Assembly (NCBI GenBank): GCA_036279475.1
Contig: DASUJB010000106.1
Coordinates: 1 to 39,796 of the forward strand
Source of the DNA: ZC4RG19 sp036279475
Lineage (GTDB): Bacteria > Actinomycetota > Acidimicrobiia > Acidimicrobiales > VFJN01
Direction of reading: 5' to 3'
DNA: 39,796 nt
The translations under genes and the position numbers were made by a program. Below are positions 1-9,818 of this stretch, in pieces (the stretch's first letter is position 1; every line of letters begins with the position of its first letter). Below the pieces are notes generated by a model. That model was not told the DNA's origin and ran no database searches. It was given only the letters and a program-made list of their open reading frames with translations.

Positions 1-314
1 GCACCTCGCTGGCCACCACGGTGGCGACGGTGCCCGTGGGCTACGCCGACGGCGTGCGACGCGCCCTGCCCCTCGCCGGCCAGGACGTCCTGATCGGCGG
101 CACGCGGCGGCCCATGCTGGGCGTGGTCACCATGGACCAGCTGATGGTGGACTGCGGGCCGGGCGGCGACGTGGTGCCCGGTGACGTCGTCGTGCTCCTG
201 GGGGCCCAGGGCGACGAGCGCATCACCCCCGACGAGTGGGCCGCGCGGTTGGGGACGATCCCCTACGAGGTCGTGTGCGCCATCGGCCCCCGGGTGGAGC
301 GGCGGTACCGGTGA
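1..314 (+). CDS. alr: Alanine racemase, C-terminal part (5' truncated by window edge)
   Basis: The reading frame is open from base 3 and ends at TGA 312-314; the gene begins outside the window. Alanine racemase interconverts L- and D-alanine with PLP for peptidoglycan synthesis in the cytoplasm. The visible part is the C-terminal beta domain. VPVGYADG carries the catalytic Tyr of the second subunit, TMDQLMVD corresponds to the family's MDQ segment, and YEVVCAIGPRVERRYR matches the usual family ending. Finding alr directly before tsaE/tsaB/tsaD is common in actinobacteria. The stop overlaps the next start (GTGA), so translation is probably coupled. Confidence 0.93.
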   Translation, partial: TSLATTVATVPVGYADGVRRALPLAGQDVLIGGTRRPMLGVVTMDQLMVDCGPGGDVVPGDVVVLLGAQGDERITPDEWAARLGTIPYEVVCAIGPRVERRYR

Positions 315-1330
315 GCGGCGGGCAGGCGTCGAGCGGGCAGGCGTCGAGCGGGCTGCCGGTGTCGGCAGCGCAGGTGACCGACGTGCCCGGGCTCCGGGTG
401 GGCCACTGGACCGACGCCACCGCCGCCACCGGCTGCACCGTCGTGCTGCTCCCCGCCGGGACGGTGGCCTCGGGTGAGGTGCGGGGCGGGGCGCCCGCCA
501 GCCGCGAGACGGACCTGCTCGACCCCACCCGTGCCGTCCACCGCCTCGACGCCCTGGTGCTCACGGGCGGGTCCGCCTTCGGCCTGGCCGCCGCCGACGG
601 GGTCGTCCGCTTCTGCGAGGAGCGGGGGCTCGGCTTCCCCACCCCGGCCGGTCCCGTCCCCATCGTCGTGGCGCTGGCGCTGTTCGACCTGATGGTGGGC
701 GACCCGTCGGTGCGGCCCGGGCCCGAGCACGGCTACCTGGCGTGCCGCTCGGCCACCGGCGGCCCCGTGCCGGTCGGTCGGGTCGGCGCGGGGACGGGGG
801 CCACGGTGGCGGGGATCCGCGCCGTGGCCGACGAGGTGGGGATGGTCGAGCGGCGCCCCGGCGGCCTGGTGACGGCAGGGGTGCGGGTCGGGGAGCTGGT
901 GGTGGCGGCGCTGGTGGCGGTCAACGCCGCCGGCGTGCCGGGGGCGGGCGACGCCCTGGCCCTCGACATCGCCCGGCGGGCCACGGCGTCGGGGTCGCCG
1001 TCGGCCGGCGCACCGGGCGCGGTGGGCTTCGGCAACACGACGGTGGGGCTGGTGGCCACCAACGCCGGGCTCGACAAGGTCGGGTGCCACCTGGTGGCGC
1101 AGAGCGCCCACGACGGCCTGGCCCGGGCCGTCTTCCCCGCCCACACCCGGGCCGACGGCGACGCCTTCGTCGCGGCGGCCGTCGGCGGGGTCGCGGCCGA
1201 GGTCGACGTGGTGCGGGGCCTGGCGGCCCACGTGGTGGCGGAGGCGGTGTCCTCCCTGACGGGAGCGGCCGGGCTGGGGACGGTCGGTAGTCTCGGGGAC
1301 GTGCCGTCCCCGAACCCGCCGATGCCGTGA
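311..1330 (+). CDS. P1-family (DmpA/S58-like) self-processing peptidase
   Basis: A 339-aa protein starting at GTG 311, which overlaps the alr stop by 4 bases. Frame upstream of 311 lies inside alr and does not look like this family. The P1 family are N-terminal-nucleophile hydrolases that cleave themselves and then act as aminopeptidases or amidases on small peptides. The family signature GFGNTTVGLVATNAGL is present. The predicted nucleophile is the first Thr after Asn (about residue 243), followed by QSAHDGLARAV and PAHTRADGDAF. The N-terminal VTDVPGLRVGHWTD also fits. The first ~15 residues (GQASSGQASSG) are a short repeat and probably disordered. It sits between alr and tsaE, which usually adjoin in related operons, so co-transcription is inferred. 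The substrate cannot be told from sequence. Confidence 0.9.
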   Translation: MSGGQASSGQASSGLPVSAAQVTDVPGLRVGHWTDATAATGCTVVLLPAGTVASGEVRGGAPASRETDLLDPTRAVHRLDALVLTGGSAFGLAAADGVVRFCEERGLGFPTPAGPVPIVVALALFDLMVGDPSVRPGPEHGYLACRSATGGPVPVGRVGAGTGATVAGIRAVADEVGMVERRPGGLVTAGVRVGELVVAALVAVNAAGVPGAGDALALDIARRATASGSPSAGAPGAVGFGNTTVGLVATNAGLDKVGCHLVAQSAHDGLARAVFPAHTRADGDAFVAAAVGGVAAEVDVVRGLAAHVVAEAVSSLTGAAGLGTVGSLGDVPSPNPPMP

Positions 1331-1881
1331 CCGGCCACGTCCCGACGCTGGTGGCCCGCACCATCTCGGTGGGCGAGACCCGCGACCTGGGCGCCGCCCT
1401 CGCCGGCCTCGCCCAACCCGGCGACCTCGTGCTGCTGGTGGGCGACCTGGGGGCGGGGAAGACGGCGTTCGCCCAGGGGTTCGGCGCCGGGTTGGGCGTG
1501 ACCGAGCCCATCACCAGCCCCACCTTCACCCTGGCGCAGGAGTACTCGGGGCGGCTGCGGGTCCACCACCTCGACGTCTACCGCCTGGGCGATCTGGCGG
1601 AGGTGGCGGAGCTGGCCCTGGCCGAGCTGCTGGATGACGGCGGCGTCGTCCTGATCGAGTGGGGCGACGCCATCCTGCCCGTGCTGCCCCACGACTACCT
1701 CGAGGTGCGGCTGGCCTTCGCCACGGGCCCCGACGCCGACGACGACGAGCGCCGCGTCGTCCTACGCTCGGTGGGCCCGACGTGGGCGGCCCGCCAGGTC
1801 TCGTTGCTGCACGTCGTGGCCCCGTGGGCCGAGGCGCCGTCGGCACCGGGAGCCCCGGCCGACGGCGGGTCGACGTGCTGA
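1327..1881 (+). CDS. tsaE: tRNA t6A biosynthesis ATPase TsaE
   Basis: A 184-aa protein starting at GTG 1327 and overlapping the previous stop by 4 bases. TsaE is the ATPase that works with TsaB and TsaD in transferring the threonylcarbamoyl group to A37 of ANN-decoding tRNAs. The P-loop GDLGAGKT lies near residue 40. The family segment TSPTFTLAQEY follows, as do HHLDVYRL and LIEWGD, all typical of TsaE. At 184 aa it is a little longer than the common ~150; the extra is a C-terminal tail rich in Ala and Pro. All three bacterial t6A genes other than tsaC are in this operon (tsaE, tsaB, tsaD). Confidence 0.95.
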   Translation: MTGHVPTLVARTISVGETRDLGAALAGLAQPGDLVLLVGDLGAGKTAFAQGFGAGLGVTEPITSPTFTLAQEYSGRLRVHHLDVYRLGDLAEVAELALAELLDDGGVVLIEWGDAILPVLPHDYLEVRLAFATGPDADDDERRVVLRSVGPTWAARQVSLLHVVAPWAEAPSAPGAPADGGSTC

Positions 1882-2618
1882 TCCTCGGCATCACCACCTC
1901 CACCGACCAGGTCGGCTGTGCCATCGGCGGTCACGAGGGGGTCCTCGCCCAGGTCCAGTCGTGCCGGGGGCGGCGCCACGCCGAGTCGCTGGCGCCCTCC
2001 ATCGACCTCCTGCGCCGGCTGGCCCGCGTCGAGCTCGACGAGATCGGTTGCGTGGCGGTCGACGTCGGGCCCGGGCTGTACACGGGCCTGCGGGTGGGCA
2101 TCGCCACCGGCAAGGCCATGGCCCACGCCCTGCGGGTGCCGATGGTGGGGGTCGTCAGCCTCGACCTGGTGGCGTTCGCCGTGCGCTGGAGCCCCCGCCT
2201 GGTGGTCGCCGCCATCGACGCCCGGAGGGGGGAGCTGTTCACCGCCACGTACCGCCAGGTGCCCGGGGGCATCCAGCGCCTCAGCGACCACGACGTGGCC
2301 TCCCCCGTCGACCTGGCGGTCGACCTCGAGGCCTCCGGCGAGGACGTCCTGCTGGTGGGGGACGGGGCCCTCCGCTACCGCGAGGTGTTCGCCGAGCTCG
2401 ACCGGGTGGAGGTGGGCGACCAGGGCCTCGCCCACCCGTCGGCCGCCTCCCTCGTGCAGCTCGCCCACGCCAAGGCCCTCCGCGAGGACTTCGTCCAGCA
2501 GTGGGACCTCGAGCCGCTGTACCTCCGGCGGCCGGACGCGGAGATCAACTGGACCACCCGCGACGGCCTGATCGGAGGGGTGGCGCGAGGCGGGGCGGCG
2601 GGGGGCACGCCGGACTGA
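1875..2618 (+). CDS. tsaB: tRNA t6A biosynthesis protein TsaB
   Basis: A 247-aa ASKHA-fold protein, the non-catalytic partner that dimerises with TsaD. The start GTG 1875 overlaps the end of tsaE by 7 bases and gives the expected N-terminus MLILGITTST. Longer frames upstream run through tsaE and are not used. Recognisable family segments are RRHAESLAPSID, VDVGPGLYTGLRVGIATGKAMA and the AIDARRGELF loop. The gene ends in TGATG, so rimI begins inside its stop. Confidence 0.94.
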   Translation: MLILGITTSTDQVGCAIGGHEGVLAQVQSCRGRRHAESLAPSIDLLRRLARVELDEIGCVAVDVGPGLYTGLRVGIATGKAMAHALRVPMVGVVSLDLVAFAVRWSPRLVVAAIDARRGELFTATYRQVPGGIQRLSDHDVASPVDLAVDLEASGEDVLLVGDGALRYREVFAELDRVEVGDQGLAHPSAASLVQLAHAKALREDFVQQWDLEPLYLRRPDAEINWTTRDGLIGGVARGGAAGGTPD

Positions 2619-3187
2619 TGGCCCGGCCGCTGCCCACGCCGGCCGACGACCCGCGGCACCTCGAGGTGCGCATCCAACCCATGCGGCGCCGGCACCTGCG
2701 CGGCGTGCTCCGCATCGAGCAGCAGGTCTACCCCCGGCCGTGGACGTTCGGCCTCTTCCTGTCCGAGATCGGCCAGCGGGCCACCAGGCTCTACCTCGTG
2801 GCCCGGGTGGCGGGGGAGACCGTCGGCTACACGGGGATGTTCCGGGCGGTCGACGAGGGGCACGTCACCACGGTGGCCGTCGACCCGGCATGGCACCGGC
2901 ACGGCATCGCCTCGCGGATGCTCCTCGTCCTGGCCCGGGGGGCGGTCGAGCGGGGGTGCGCCAGCCTCACGCTGGAGGTGCGGATGAGCAACTCGGGCGC
3001 CCAGGCGCTCTACCGGCGGTTCGGGTTCGCCCCGGCGGGCGTGCGCAAGGGCTACTACCCCGAGACGGGGGAGGACGCCCTGGTGATGTGGGCCGACGAC
3101 ATCGACACCCCGCGCTACGCCGACCGGCTGGCCGCCATCGAGGCACGCATCCCGGGGCGGACGGTCGTCGAGGGCGACTGGCTCTGA
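2618..3187 (+). CDS. rimI: Ribosomal protein alanine N-acetyltransferase RimI
   Basis: A 189-aa GNAT acetyltransferase; ATG 2618 overlaps the tsaB stop (TGATG). RimI acetylates the N-terminal alanine of ribosomal protein S18, and is very often encoded between tsaB and tsaD. The acetyl-CoA-binding motif A reads VDPAWHRHGIASRML. The typical substrate region EQQVYPRPWT is near residue 40, and MSNSGAQALYRRFGF closes the fold. The N-terminus carries ~20 extra residues compared with short RimI proteins. Assignment of the exact protein target rests on family and context. Confidence 0.9.
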   Translation: MARPLPTPADDPRHLEVRIQPMRRRHLRGVLRIEQQVYPRPWTFGLFLSEIGQRATRLYLVARVAGETVGYTGMFRAVDEGHVTTVAVDPAWHRHGIASRMLLVLARGAVERGCASLTLEVRMSNSGAQALYRRFGFAPAGVRKGYYPETGEDALVMWADDIDTPRYADRLAAIEARIPGRTVVEGDWL

Positions 3188-3287
3188 GCGGGGCCGCCCG
3201 GCTCCCGTGGACGGCGGGCCGTCCCCGCTCCCGGCCCGGCGGCGACCGCGGCTCGCACCGGCACGCGGTTCGCGGGACCATGGACGC

Positions 3288-4304
3288 ATGGGCGATCGCA
3301 TCCTCGGCATCGAGACCTCGTGCGACGAGACTGCGGCCGCGGTCGTCGAGCGGGCCCGCCACGTGCGGTCGTCGGTGGTGGCGAGCCAGGTCGACCGCCA
3401 CGCCCGGTACGGCGGCGTCGTCCCCGAGATCGCGGGCCGTGCCCACGTCGAGGCCATCACCCCGGTGGTGGCGCAGGCGCTGGTGGAGGCGGGCGTGGCC
3501 GACGACGAGGTCGACGCCGTGGCGGCCACCGTCGGCCCCGGCCTGGTGGGCTCCCTGCTGGTGGGCGTGAGCGCGGCCAAGGCCCTGGCCCTCGTGTGGG
3601 ACGTGCCCTTCGTGGGGGTCAACCACCTCGAGGGCCACCTCTACGCCTCCTTCCTGGAGGAGCCGGACCTCGAGATGCCGCTGGTGGTCCTGCTCGTGTC
3701 GGGCGGCCACACGATGCTGGTGCACATGGAGGGTCACGGGCGCTACCACCTGCTCGGCTCCACCATCGACGATGCCGCCGGCGAGGCCTACGACAAGGTT
3801 GCCCGCTTCCTCGGCCTCGGCTACCCCGGTGGCCCGGTGGTCGACCGCCTCGCCGCCGAGGGCGACCCCAAGGCGATCGACTTCCCCCGGGGCATGGCCG
3901 ACCGCACGGGTGCCGACCGCTACGACTTCAGCTTCAGCGGGCTGAAGACGGCGGTGATCAACCACGTCCGCCGGCATCCCGACGTGTCGACGGCCGACGT
4001 CGCCGCCAGCTTCCAGGAGGCGGTCGTCGACGTGCTCGTGGACAAGGCACGGCGAGCGGCGCGCGAGGTGGGTGCCGCGGGGTTGTGCATCGGCGGCGGT
4101 GTGGCCGCCAACAGCGCTCTGCGGGCCCGGGTGGTGGAGGTGTGCGCGTACGACGGCATCCGCCCGTTCGTGCCCAGCCGGTCGATGTGCACCGACAACG
4201 CCGCCATGATCGCCGCCGCCGGTTGGTGGCGGCTGCGGTCCGACGGTCCCTCCCCCCTGGACGCGGGGGCGATCCCCAACCTGCGGTTGCCGCTGGCCGG
4301 CTGA
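3288..4304 (+). CDS. tsaD: tRNA N6-adenosine threonylcarbamoyltransferase TsaD
   Basis: A 338-aa catalytic subunit of the t6A complex. ATG 3288 was chosen because it gives MGDRILGIETSCDETAAAV, the conserved start of the family; the frame stays open further upstream but with no resemblance to TsaD. The metal-binding HLEGH motif is near residue 109, SGGHT near 138, and GGGVAANSALR is toward the C-terminus. About 100 bases separate it from rimI, the largest gap in this operon, and no clear Shine-Dalgarno sequence is seen before it. groES follows after a regulated promoter region. Confidence 0.96.
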   Translation: MGDRILGIETSCDETAAAVVERARHVRSSVVASQVDRHARYGGVVPEIAGRAHVEAITPVVAQALVEAGVADDEVDAVAATVGPGLVGSLLVGVSAAKALALVWDVPFVGVNHLEGHLYASFLEEPDLEMPLVVLLVSGGHTMLVHMEGHGRYHLLGSTIDDAAGEAYDKVARFLGLGYPGGPVVDRLAAEGDPKAIDFPRGMADRTGADRYDFSFSGLKTAVINHVRRHPDVSTADVAASFQEAVVDVLVDKARRAAREVGAAGLCIGGGVAANSALRARVVEVCAYDGIRPFVPSRSMCTDNAAMIAAAGWWRLRSDGPSPLDAGAIPNLRLPLAG

Positions 4305-4345
4305 CCACGGCCGCCGTCGCCGGCGCCACGCGGCGCGGCCCCGGT

Positions 4346-4372
4346 CTGGCACTCGGGGGTTGCGACTGCTAA
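4346..4372 (+). promoter_or_regulatory. CIRCE operator 1 (HrcA binding site) upstream of groESL
   Basis: Left arm CTGGCACTC (7 of 9 to TTAGCACTC), 9-base spacer, right arm GACTGCTAA (8 of 9 to GAGTGCTAA). CIRCE is the binding site of the heat-shock repressor HrcA. It overlaps the candidate -35 of the groES promoter, a position that would block RNA polymerase. Confidence 0.75.
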
Positions 4373-4389
4373 CGGGGAGCGCCTAGGGT
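4360..4389 (+). promoter_or_regulatory. Candidate groESL promoter (-35 TTGCGA, -10 TAGGGT)
   Basis: TTGCGA at 4360-4365 and TAGGGT at 4384-4389 are separated by 18 bases. They lie between, and overlap, the two CIRCE elements, which supports the assignment more than the hexamers alone do. Confidence 0.45.
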
Positions 4390-4415
4390 TAGCACTCGTA
4401 TCCGGAGACTGCTAG
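4389..4415 (+). promoter_or_regulatory. CIRCE operator 2 (HrcA binding site) upstream of groESL
   Basis: Left arm TTAGCACTC is a perfect match to consensus. It is followed by a 9-base spacer and right arm GACTGCTAG (7 of 9). It sits just downstream of the candidate -10, at the likely transcription start. Its centre is about 43 bases from that of operator 1, roughly four helical turns, so two HrcA dimers could sit on the same face of the DNA. Confidence 0.85.
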
Positions 4416-4428
4416 CCCGTCGGGCTAG
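4412..4428 (+). repeat. Perfect 8-bp palindrome in the groES leader
   Basis: CTAGCCCG-T-CGGGCTAG is a perfect inverted repeat with a one-base centre. It shares its first four bases with the right arm of CIRCE 2 and lies 30 bases before the groES start. It could be a DNA operator for another regulator or a leader hairpin; sequence alone does not decide. Confidence 0.6.
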
Positions 4429-4458
4429 GTCGAGACACAGCGCCAACGGAGGCGAGAA

Positions 4459-4749
4459 ATGGCTTTGCAGCCCCTCGACGATCGCATCGTCGTGAAGCCC
4501 GGTGAGAGCGAGGAGACCACGGCGAGCGGTCTGGTCATCCCCGACACCGCCAAGGAGAAGCCGCAGCAGGGCGAGGTCATCGCCGTCGGACCCGGGAAGC
4601 GTTCCGAGCAGACCGGTGAGGTCATCCCCGTCGGCGTGAGCGTCGGCGACACGGTGCTCTACAGCAAGTACGGCGGCACCGAGGTCACGGTCGACGGCGA
4701 GGACGTGCTCGTGCTGTCGGCCCGTGACGTGCTGGCCATCGTGAAGTGA
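4459..4749 (+). CDS. groES: Co-chaperonin GroES (Cpn10)
   Basis: A 96-aa protein of the usual length, forming the heptameric lid of the GroEL chaperonin. It starts at ATG 4459 with GGAGG about 6 bases upstream. Family features include the N-terminal LQPLDDRIVVKP, the mobile loop ESEETTASGLVIPDTAKEKP, and the closing EDVLVLSARDVLAIVK. It is 11 bases ahead of groEL and shares its HrcA/CIRCE-type control region, so heat-shock induction is expected. Confidence 0.98.
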   Translation: MALQPLDDRIVVKPGESEETTASGLVIPDTAKEKPQQGEVIAVGPGKRSEQTGEVIPVGVSVGDTVLYSKYGGTEVTVDGEDVLVLSARDVLAIVK

Positions 4750-4760
4750 GGAGGGGGTAG

Positions 4761-6404
<1,644 letters not shown>

Positions 6405-6430
6405 GCCGTCGCCACCCACGGCAAGACCCA

Positions 6431-6459
6431 CCGGGCCCGCCGCGCTGCGGCGGGCCCGG
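6431..6459 (+). terminator. Hairpin terminator after groEL
   Basis: A perfect 13-bp GC stem (6431-6443 paired with 6447-6459) has a 3-base loop, 27 bases after the groEL stop. There is no T-run, as is common for terminators in very GC-rich actinobacteria. Confidence 0.75.
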
Positions 6460-6628
6460 GCGCGCCCGGCCCCTCGCCGGTCGGGCCCGAGGGGTCGGGA
6501 GCCGCGGGGTGGTGGCGTGCGGGCCGCCGCCGCTCCCCGCACCCCGTTCCGGCGCCCGGCCCGCTCCGGGCGCCGCGGCTGACGTCGGCCACGATACGGT
6601 TCAGCAGGTGGCGCCCGAAGGAGGGACC

Positions 6629-7987
6629 GTGCCGGAGCTCGCACGCCAGGGAGAGCAAGGTCGGGCGCTGCGCTGTCGTGCCTCCCGCTGCCGGACCGTC
6701 GCCGGGCGGCCGGGCGCCCTGCCCGTGGCCCTCGCCCTGGCGGCGGCGGCCGTCCTGGCCGCCTGCGGCGGGGGCGGCGAGGGCACGCCCACCCTGACCT
6801 GGTACACGAACCCCGACAACGGCGGTCAGGAGCAGCTCGCCGAGCGCTGCACCAGCTCGGCGGACGGCGAGTACCGCGTCGAGGTGTCGGTCCTGCCCCG
6901 CGACGCGGACAGCCAGCGCGAGCAGCTCGTCCGGCGGCTGGCCGCCAACGACAGCTCGATCGACCTGATGAGCCTCGATCCCGTCTTCGTGCCCGAGTTC
7001 GCCGAGGCGGGCTTCCTGCGGCCGTTCCGGGCCCGGGAGGCGGCCGAGCTGACCAAGGGCGTCCTCGACGGCGCGGTGAAGACCTCGACGTGGGGAGATC
7101 GGTTGGTGGCCGCCCCCTTCTGGGCCAACACCCAGCTCCTCTGGTACCGCAAGTCGGTCGCCGAGCGGGCCGGCCTCGACCCGGCCGCCGAGCCCGTCAC
7201 GTGGGACCAGCTCATCGCCGCCGCCCGGGAGACCGGCACGACCGTCGACGTGACCGGCGCCCGGTACGAGGGCTACATGGTGTGGATCAGCTCGCTGGTG
7301 GCCTCGGCCGGGGGCCAGGTGCTGGAGGACGCCACCGCCGGCCGCGACGCCACGCCCACCCTCGACAGCGCCGCCGGTCGCCGGGCCGCCGAGATCATCC
7401 GCGCCGTCGCCCGAGACGTGGCGCCGCCCGGGGTGTCGACCGCTCTCGAGGAGGATGCCCGGGCGGCGTTCCAGAGCGACACCGGTGGCTTCATGGTGAA
7501 CTGGCCCTACGTGTACGGGGCCGTCCTGGCCGGCGTCGAGGACGGCACGGTCGACCGGTCCGTGGCGGACGACATCGGCTGGGCCCGCGTCCCCCGGGTC
7601 GACGAGGGCACCGAGAGCGCGCCGCCGCTCGGGGGCATCAACATCGGCATCGGCGCCTTCAGCGAGCACCCCGGCTTCGCCGTCGACGCCGTCCGCTGCC
7701 TCACCAGCGAAGCCAGCCAGAAGGCCTACATGCTGGGGGAGGGCAACCCGGCGGCGCGCTCGGCCGTCTTCGACGATCCCGAGGTCGTGGCGCGCTTCCC
7801 CATGGCCGACCTCATCCGGGCTTCCATCGACGACGCCACGCCGCGGCCGCAGAGCCCCTACTACCCGGACGTCAGCGCGGCGACGGTCCGCGAGTTCCAC
7901 CCGCCGGCATCGGTCGACCCCGACTCGACGCCGCAGGACGCCGACAAGCTGATCGTCGACGTCCTCCAGGACCGCCAGCTCCTGTGA
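6629..7987 (+). CDS. Sugar ABC transporter substrate-binding lipoprotein (LpqY-like)
   Basis: A 452-aa extracellular solute-binding protein. GTG 6629 is preferred because AAGGAGG lies just 4 bases upstream; the open frame further 5' has no ribosome site. A signal peptide (Arg-rich n-region, then ALPVALALAAAAVLAAC) ends in a lipobox with Cys near residue 46, so the protein is a membrane-anchored lipoprotein. The mature part has the family-1 fold, e.g. SIDLMSLDPVFVPEFAEAGFL and MVNWPYVYG. With two permeases and a SugC-type ATPase downstream it resembles the mycobacterial trehalose importer LpqY-SugABC. Trehalose or another alpha-glucoside as substrate is an inference. Confidence 0.9.
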   Translation: MPELARQGEQGRALRCRASRCRTVAGRPGALPVALALAAAAVLAACGGGGEGTPTLTWYTNPDNGGQEQLAERCTSSADGEYRVEVSVLPRDADSQREQLVRRLAANDSSIDLMSLDPVFVPEFAEAGFLRPFRAREAAELTKGVLDGAVKTSTWGDRLVAAPFWANTQLLWYRKSVAERAGLDPAAEPVTWDQLIAAARETGTTVDVTGARYEGYMVWISSLVASAGGQVLEDATAGRDATPTLDSAAGRRAAEIIRAVARDVAPPGVSTALEEDARAAFQSDTGGFMVNWPYVYGAVLAGVEDGTVDRSVADDIGWARVPRVDEGTESAPPLGGINIGIGAFSEHPGFAVDAVRCLTSEASQKAYMLGEGNPAARSAVFDDPEVVARFPMADLIRASIDDATPRPQSPYYPDVSAATVREFHPPASVDPDSTPQDADKLIVDVLQDRQLL

Positions 7988-7999
7988 GGTGACCATCGC

Positions 8000-8944
8000 A
8001 TGACCACCATCGCCCGCGACGCACCGACCGGGTCGCCGGCGCCGGCCGTCCCGCCGGCGACCCGGCCCAGCGAACGGGCCCGGGGAGAGCAGCGCCTCGG
8101 CTGGTACCTGGTGGCCCCGGCGGTGGCGGTCATGCTGCTGGTGACCGCCTACCCGCTGGGGCGGGCCGTGTACCTGTCGCTGTTCAGCTACCGCCTGACC
8201 GATCCCGACTCCCGCGAGTTCGTCGGCTTCCGGAACTACGGCGTGGTCCTGACCGACGGCCTGTGGTGGCAGACGGTGCTCACCACGGTGGTGGTCACGG
8301 TGGTGACCGTCGCCGTCGAGCTCGTGGTCGGCTTCGCCTTCGCCCTGGTGATGCACCGCATCACCATCGGCCGGCGCACCGTGCGCACCGCCATCCTCAT
8401 CCCCTACGGGATCATCACCGTCGTCGCCGCCTACGCCTGGCAGTACGCCTTCGCCCTGGACTCGGGGTTCGTCAACGAGTGGTTCGGGCTGGGCGACAAG
8501 GCGTGGTTCTCGGACCGCTGGTCGGCGTTGTTCGTCATCATCCTGGCGGAGGTGTGGAAGACGACGCCGTTCATCTCGCTGCTGCTGCTCGCCGGCCTGG
8601 CCCAGGTCCCCGAGGACCTGCAGGAGGCGGCCATGGTCGACGGGGCCACGACGTGGCAACGGTTCTTCCGGGTGACGGTCCCGAACATGAAGGCGGCGAT
8701 CATGGTGGCGGTGCTGTTCCGCACGCTCGACGCCTACCGGATCTTCGACACGATCTTCATCATGACGGGAGGCGCGGAGAAGACCGAGAGCGTCTCCTTC
8801 CTGACCTATCGCCAGACCATCACCCGCACGGCGCTGGGCCTGGGATCGGCGCTCTCGGTGCTGCTGTTCCTCAGCGTGGCGCTGATCGCCTTCGTCTTCG
8901 TGAGGGGGTTCCGCGTGGACCTGTCCCAGGTGCGAGGGGAGTAG
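8000..8944 (+). CDS. Sugar ABC transporter permease, MalF/SugA type
   Basis: A 314-aa inner-membrane protein with about six hydrophobic segments after a ~35-residue Pro/Ala-rich cytoplasmic N-terminus. The EAA loop that contacts the ATPase reads EDLQEAAMVDGATTWQRFFRVTVPNM, near residue 210. It starts at ATG 8000, 12 bases after the lipoprotein gene. It is the first of two permease subunits of the importer. Confidence 0.93.
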   Translation: MTTIARDAPTGSPAPAVPPATRPSERARGEQRLGWYLVAPAVAVMLLVTAYPLGRAVYLSLFSYRLTDPDSREFVGFRNYGVVLTDGLWWQTVLTTVVVTVVTVAVELVVGFAFALVMHRITIGRRTVRTAILIPYGIITVVAAYAWQYAFALDSGFVNEWFGLGDKAWFSDRWSALFVIILAEVWKTTPFISLLLLAGLAQVPEDLQEAAMVDGATTWQRFFRVTVPNMKAAIMVAVLFRTLDAYRIFDTIFIMTGGAEKTESVSFLTYRQTITRTALGLGSALSVLLFLSVALIAFVFVRGFRVDLSQVRGE

Positions 8945-8952
8945 GGGCTGCC

Positions 8953-9780
8953 GTGAGCGAGACGCGCAAGAAGGTGCTGTGGGTCCTGGTCGGCATCGTG
9001 ATCCTCGTGTACACGCTGCTGCCGCTGGCGTGGATCGTGTCGCTGTCGTTCAAGCAGGGCGACGACATCAACAACAAGCAGTTCCTGCCCAGCGACTGGT
9101 CGCTCGACAACTACCGCACGGTGTTCGACACCGACCTGTTCACCAGCGCCCTCCGCAACTCGGTGGGGATCTCGCTCATCGCCACGGTCGTCTCGGTGGT
9201 CATCGCCACGTTCGCGGCGTACGCCATCGCCCGGCTGGAGTTCAGGGGGAAGAAGCTGGTCCTGTCGGCGGCCCTGGCCATCGCCATGTTCCCCACCGTG
9301 GCCCTGGTGGGCCCCCTGTTCGACATGTGGCGGGGCCTCGGCATCTACGACACGTGGCTGGGGCTGATCATCCCTTACATGTCCTTCACGCTGCCCCTGT
9401 CGATCTGGACGCTGTCGGCCTTCTTCCGGGAGATCCCGTGGGAGATGGAGCAGGCGGCCCAGGTCGACGGGGCCACCCCGTGGCAGGCCTTCCGCAAGGT
9501 GATCGTGCCGCTGGCCGCCCCCGGCGTGTTCACGGCGGCCATCCTCACCTTCTTCTTCGCCTGGAACGACTTCGTCTTCGGCATCTCGCTGACGGCGACG
9601 GAGGCGTCGCGCCCGGTGCCGGCCGCCCTGGCGTTCTTCACCGGCGAGTCGTTCTTCCAGCAGCCGACCGCCGCCATCTCGGCGGCGGCGGTGATAGTGA
9701 CCATCCCCGTCGTCATCCTGGTGCTGCTGTTCCAGCGCAGGATCGTCGCCGGGCTCACCTCCGGCGCCGTCAAGGGCTAG
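8953..9780 (+). CDS. Sugar ABC transporter permease, MalG/SugB type
   Basis: A 275-aa inner-membrane protein. GTG 8953 is used because the next residues (SETRKKVLWVLVGIVILVYTLLPLAWIV) give the expected charged start and first membrane span. The EAA loop reads WEMEQAAQVDGATPWQAFRKVIVPLAAPG. The C-terminal AWNDFVFGISLT and AAAVIVTIPVVILVLLFQRRIVAGLT are typical of MalG-like subunits. It begins 8 bases after the first permease. Confidence 0.93.
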   Translation: MSETRKKVLWVLVGIVILVYTLLPLAWIVSLSFKQGDDINNKQFLPSDWSLDNYRTVFDTDLFTSALRNSVGISLIATVVSVVIATFAAYAIARLEFRGKKLVLSAALAIAMFPTVALVGPLFDMWRGLGIYDTWLGLIIPYMSFTLPLSIWTLSAFFREIPWEMEQAAQVDGATPWQAFRKVIVPLAAPGVFTAAILTFFFAWNDFVFGISLTATEASRPVPAALAFFTGESFFQQPTAAISAAAVIVTIPVVILVLLFQRRIVAGLTSGAVKG

Positions 9781-9818
9781 GCGCCCCTGTCCGCGGCCGT
9801 CCACAGGAGGGCACGTCC

